From assembly GCA_902496115.1 (NCBI GenBank), contig CABUZK010000065.1, forward strand, positions 1 through 6,154: DNA of 6,154 nucleotides, written 5' to 3'. The stretch is from an uncultured Collinsella sp. (GTDB taxonomy: Bacteria > Actinomycetota > Coriobacteriia > Coriobacteriales > Coriobacteriaceae). The notes beneath the pieces were generated by a model. It was not told the origin of the DNA, ran no database searches, and saw only the letters and a program-made list of their open reading frames with translations. Shown in pieces: positions 5,578 to 6,154 of this stretch (within the stretch, counting starts at the first letter, position 1; each line of letters opens with the position of its first letter). The position numbers and the translations under genes were made by a program.

Positions 5578-6154
5578 ATGGCAAAAGTCCGTGTGTCCAC
5601 CCTGGCCAAAGAGTTCGGCATGACCTCCAAGGAACTGATGGGTCATCTCGCCGAAATGAAGATTCCTGCTAAGTCCGCTTCCTCCGCTCTGGAGGACGCT
5701 TACGTCGCCATGGTCCGCAAGCAGCTCGCCTCGGTGATCGAGGCCCGCGCCAAGGAAGTCGAGGCCGCCAAGCAGGCCGAGGAGGAGGCAGCCGCCGCCG
5801 AGGAGGCAGCGCGCGCTGCCGAGGCCGAGCGTGAGCGCATCGCCGCCGAGAAGGCACGCGAGGAGGAGCGCCGCCAGTTCGCCGCCGCCCAGGCTGCCGA
5901 GGAGGCCGCCCGCGCCGAGGCCGAGGCCAAGAAGAAGGCCGAGCAGGAGCGCCTTGCCCGCGAGAAGGAGGAGGCTGCCCGCGAGGCCCAGCGCCGCGCC
6001 GTCCCCGCTTCCGACTCCGGTTCGCGCTTCCGTTCGTTGCTCGACCAGATCGCCGCACAGGAGACCGTGCTCAAGGAGAAGAAGGACGCCGAGGAGAAGG
6101 CCAAGGCCGAGCGCGCCTCCGAGCGCGGCAACCGTCGTGGCGGCAACAACGACC
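5578..6154 (+). CDS. infB: Translation initiation factor IF2, N-terminal part
   Basis: IF2 is the GTPase that places formyl-Met-tRNA on the 30S subunit and promotes subunit joining. Only the first 192 codons are in the window; the frame is open to the right edge, so the G domain and C-terminal domains are not seen. Residues 3-50 form the IF2 N-terminal domain (KVRVSTLAKEFGMTSKELM at 3-21, then the IPAKSASSALED segment). Residues 55-141 are almost entirely Ala, Glu, Arg and Lys and predict a long charged helix or coiled coil, as in the variable linker of other high-GC IF2 proteins. A segment SRFRSLLDQIAAQE (about 149-162) interrupts it, and a Gly/Arg/Asn-rich stretch begins at the edge. Position downstream of nusA agrees with the conserved operon. 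Antisense frames through the Ala/Glu-rich part are composition shadows. Confidence 0.94.
   Translation, partial: MAKVRVSTLAKEFGMTSKELMGHLAEMKIPAKSASSALEDAYVAMVRKQLASVIEARAKEVEAAKQAEEEAAAAEEAARAAEAERERIAAEKAREEERRQFAAAQAAEEAARAEAEAKKKAEQERLAREKEEAAREAQRRAVPASDSGSRFRSLLDQIAAQETVLKEKKDAEEKAKAERASERGNRRGGNND

Noticed and set aside
1..6154. CRISPR arrays, insertion sequences, tRNA or rRNA genes
   Set aside because: No regularly spaced direct repeats, no transposase-like frames or terminal repeats, and no tRNA-like TTCGA arm with acceptor pairing were found.

Overview
The window looks like chromosomal DNA from a high-GC member of the Actinomycetota, most likely Coriobacteriia and possibly a Collinsella relative. 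That assignment is inferred from gene content, strong C/G preference at third codon positions and general protein resemblance; no search was run. It is mostly housekeeping translation and transcription genes: leuS, one convergent lipoprotein gene, then rimP-nusA-infB, with infB cut by the right edge.

Layout. Positions 1-118 are a leader or intergenic stretch with a strong 10-bp hairpin, followed by leuS (119-2695, +). An intrinsic terminator at 2720-2759, readable from both strands, separates leuS from a convergent gene for a small secreted lipoprotein (2800-3372, -). A spacer of about 370 bp (3373-3742) holds no convincing gene, but its right end is regulatory. It has an extended -10 promoter (3636-3664), a 9-bp inverted repeat across that promoter, and an intrinsic terminator hairpin (3689-3722) about 20 bp after the predicted transcription start. 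rimP (3743-4237) and nusA (4239-5486) follow one base apart. After a 91-bp gap with two hairpins, infB starts at 5578 and runs off the end.

How it fits together. RimP matures the 30S subunit, IF2 brings initiator tRNA to it, and NusA controls pausing, termination and antitermination by RNA polymerase. This order is the widely conserved rimP-nusA-infB operon, but the small genes ylxR and ylxQ, often found between nusA and infB, are absent. The promoter-terminator-operon order suggests transcription attenuation, plausibly by NusA itself.

No clearly new multi-gene system is visible. The two points most worth checking are a Cys/His cluster (CX9CX10CX2H) in a C-terminal extension of NusA and the compact promoter-terminator leader of the operon.
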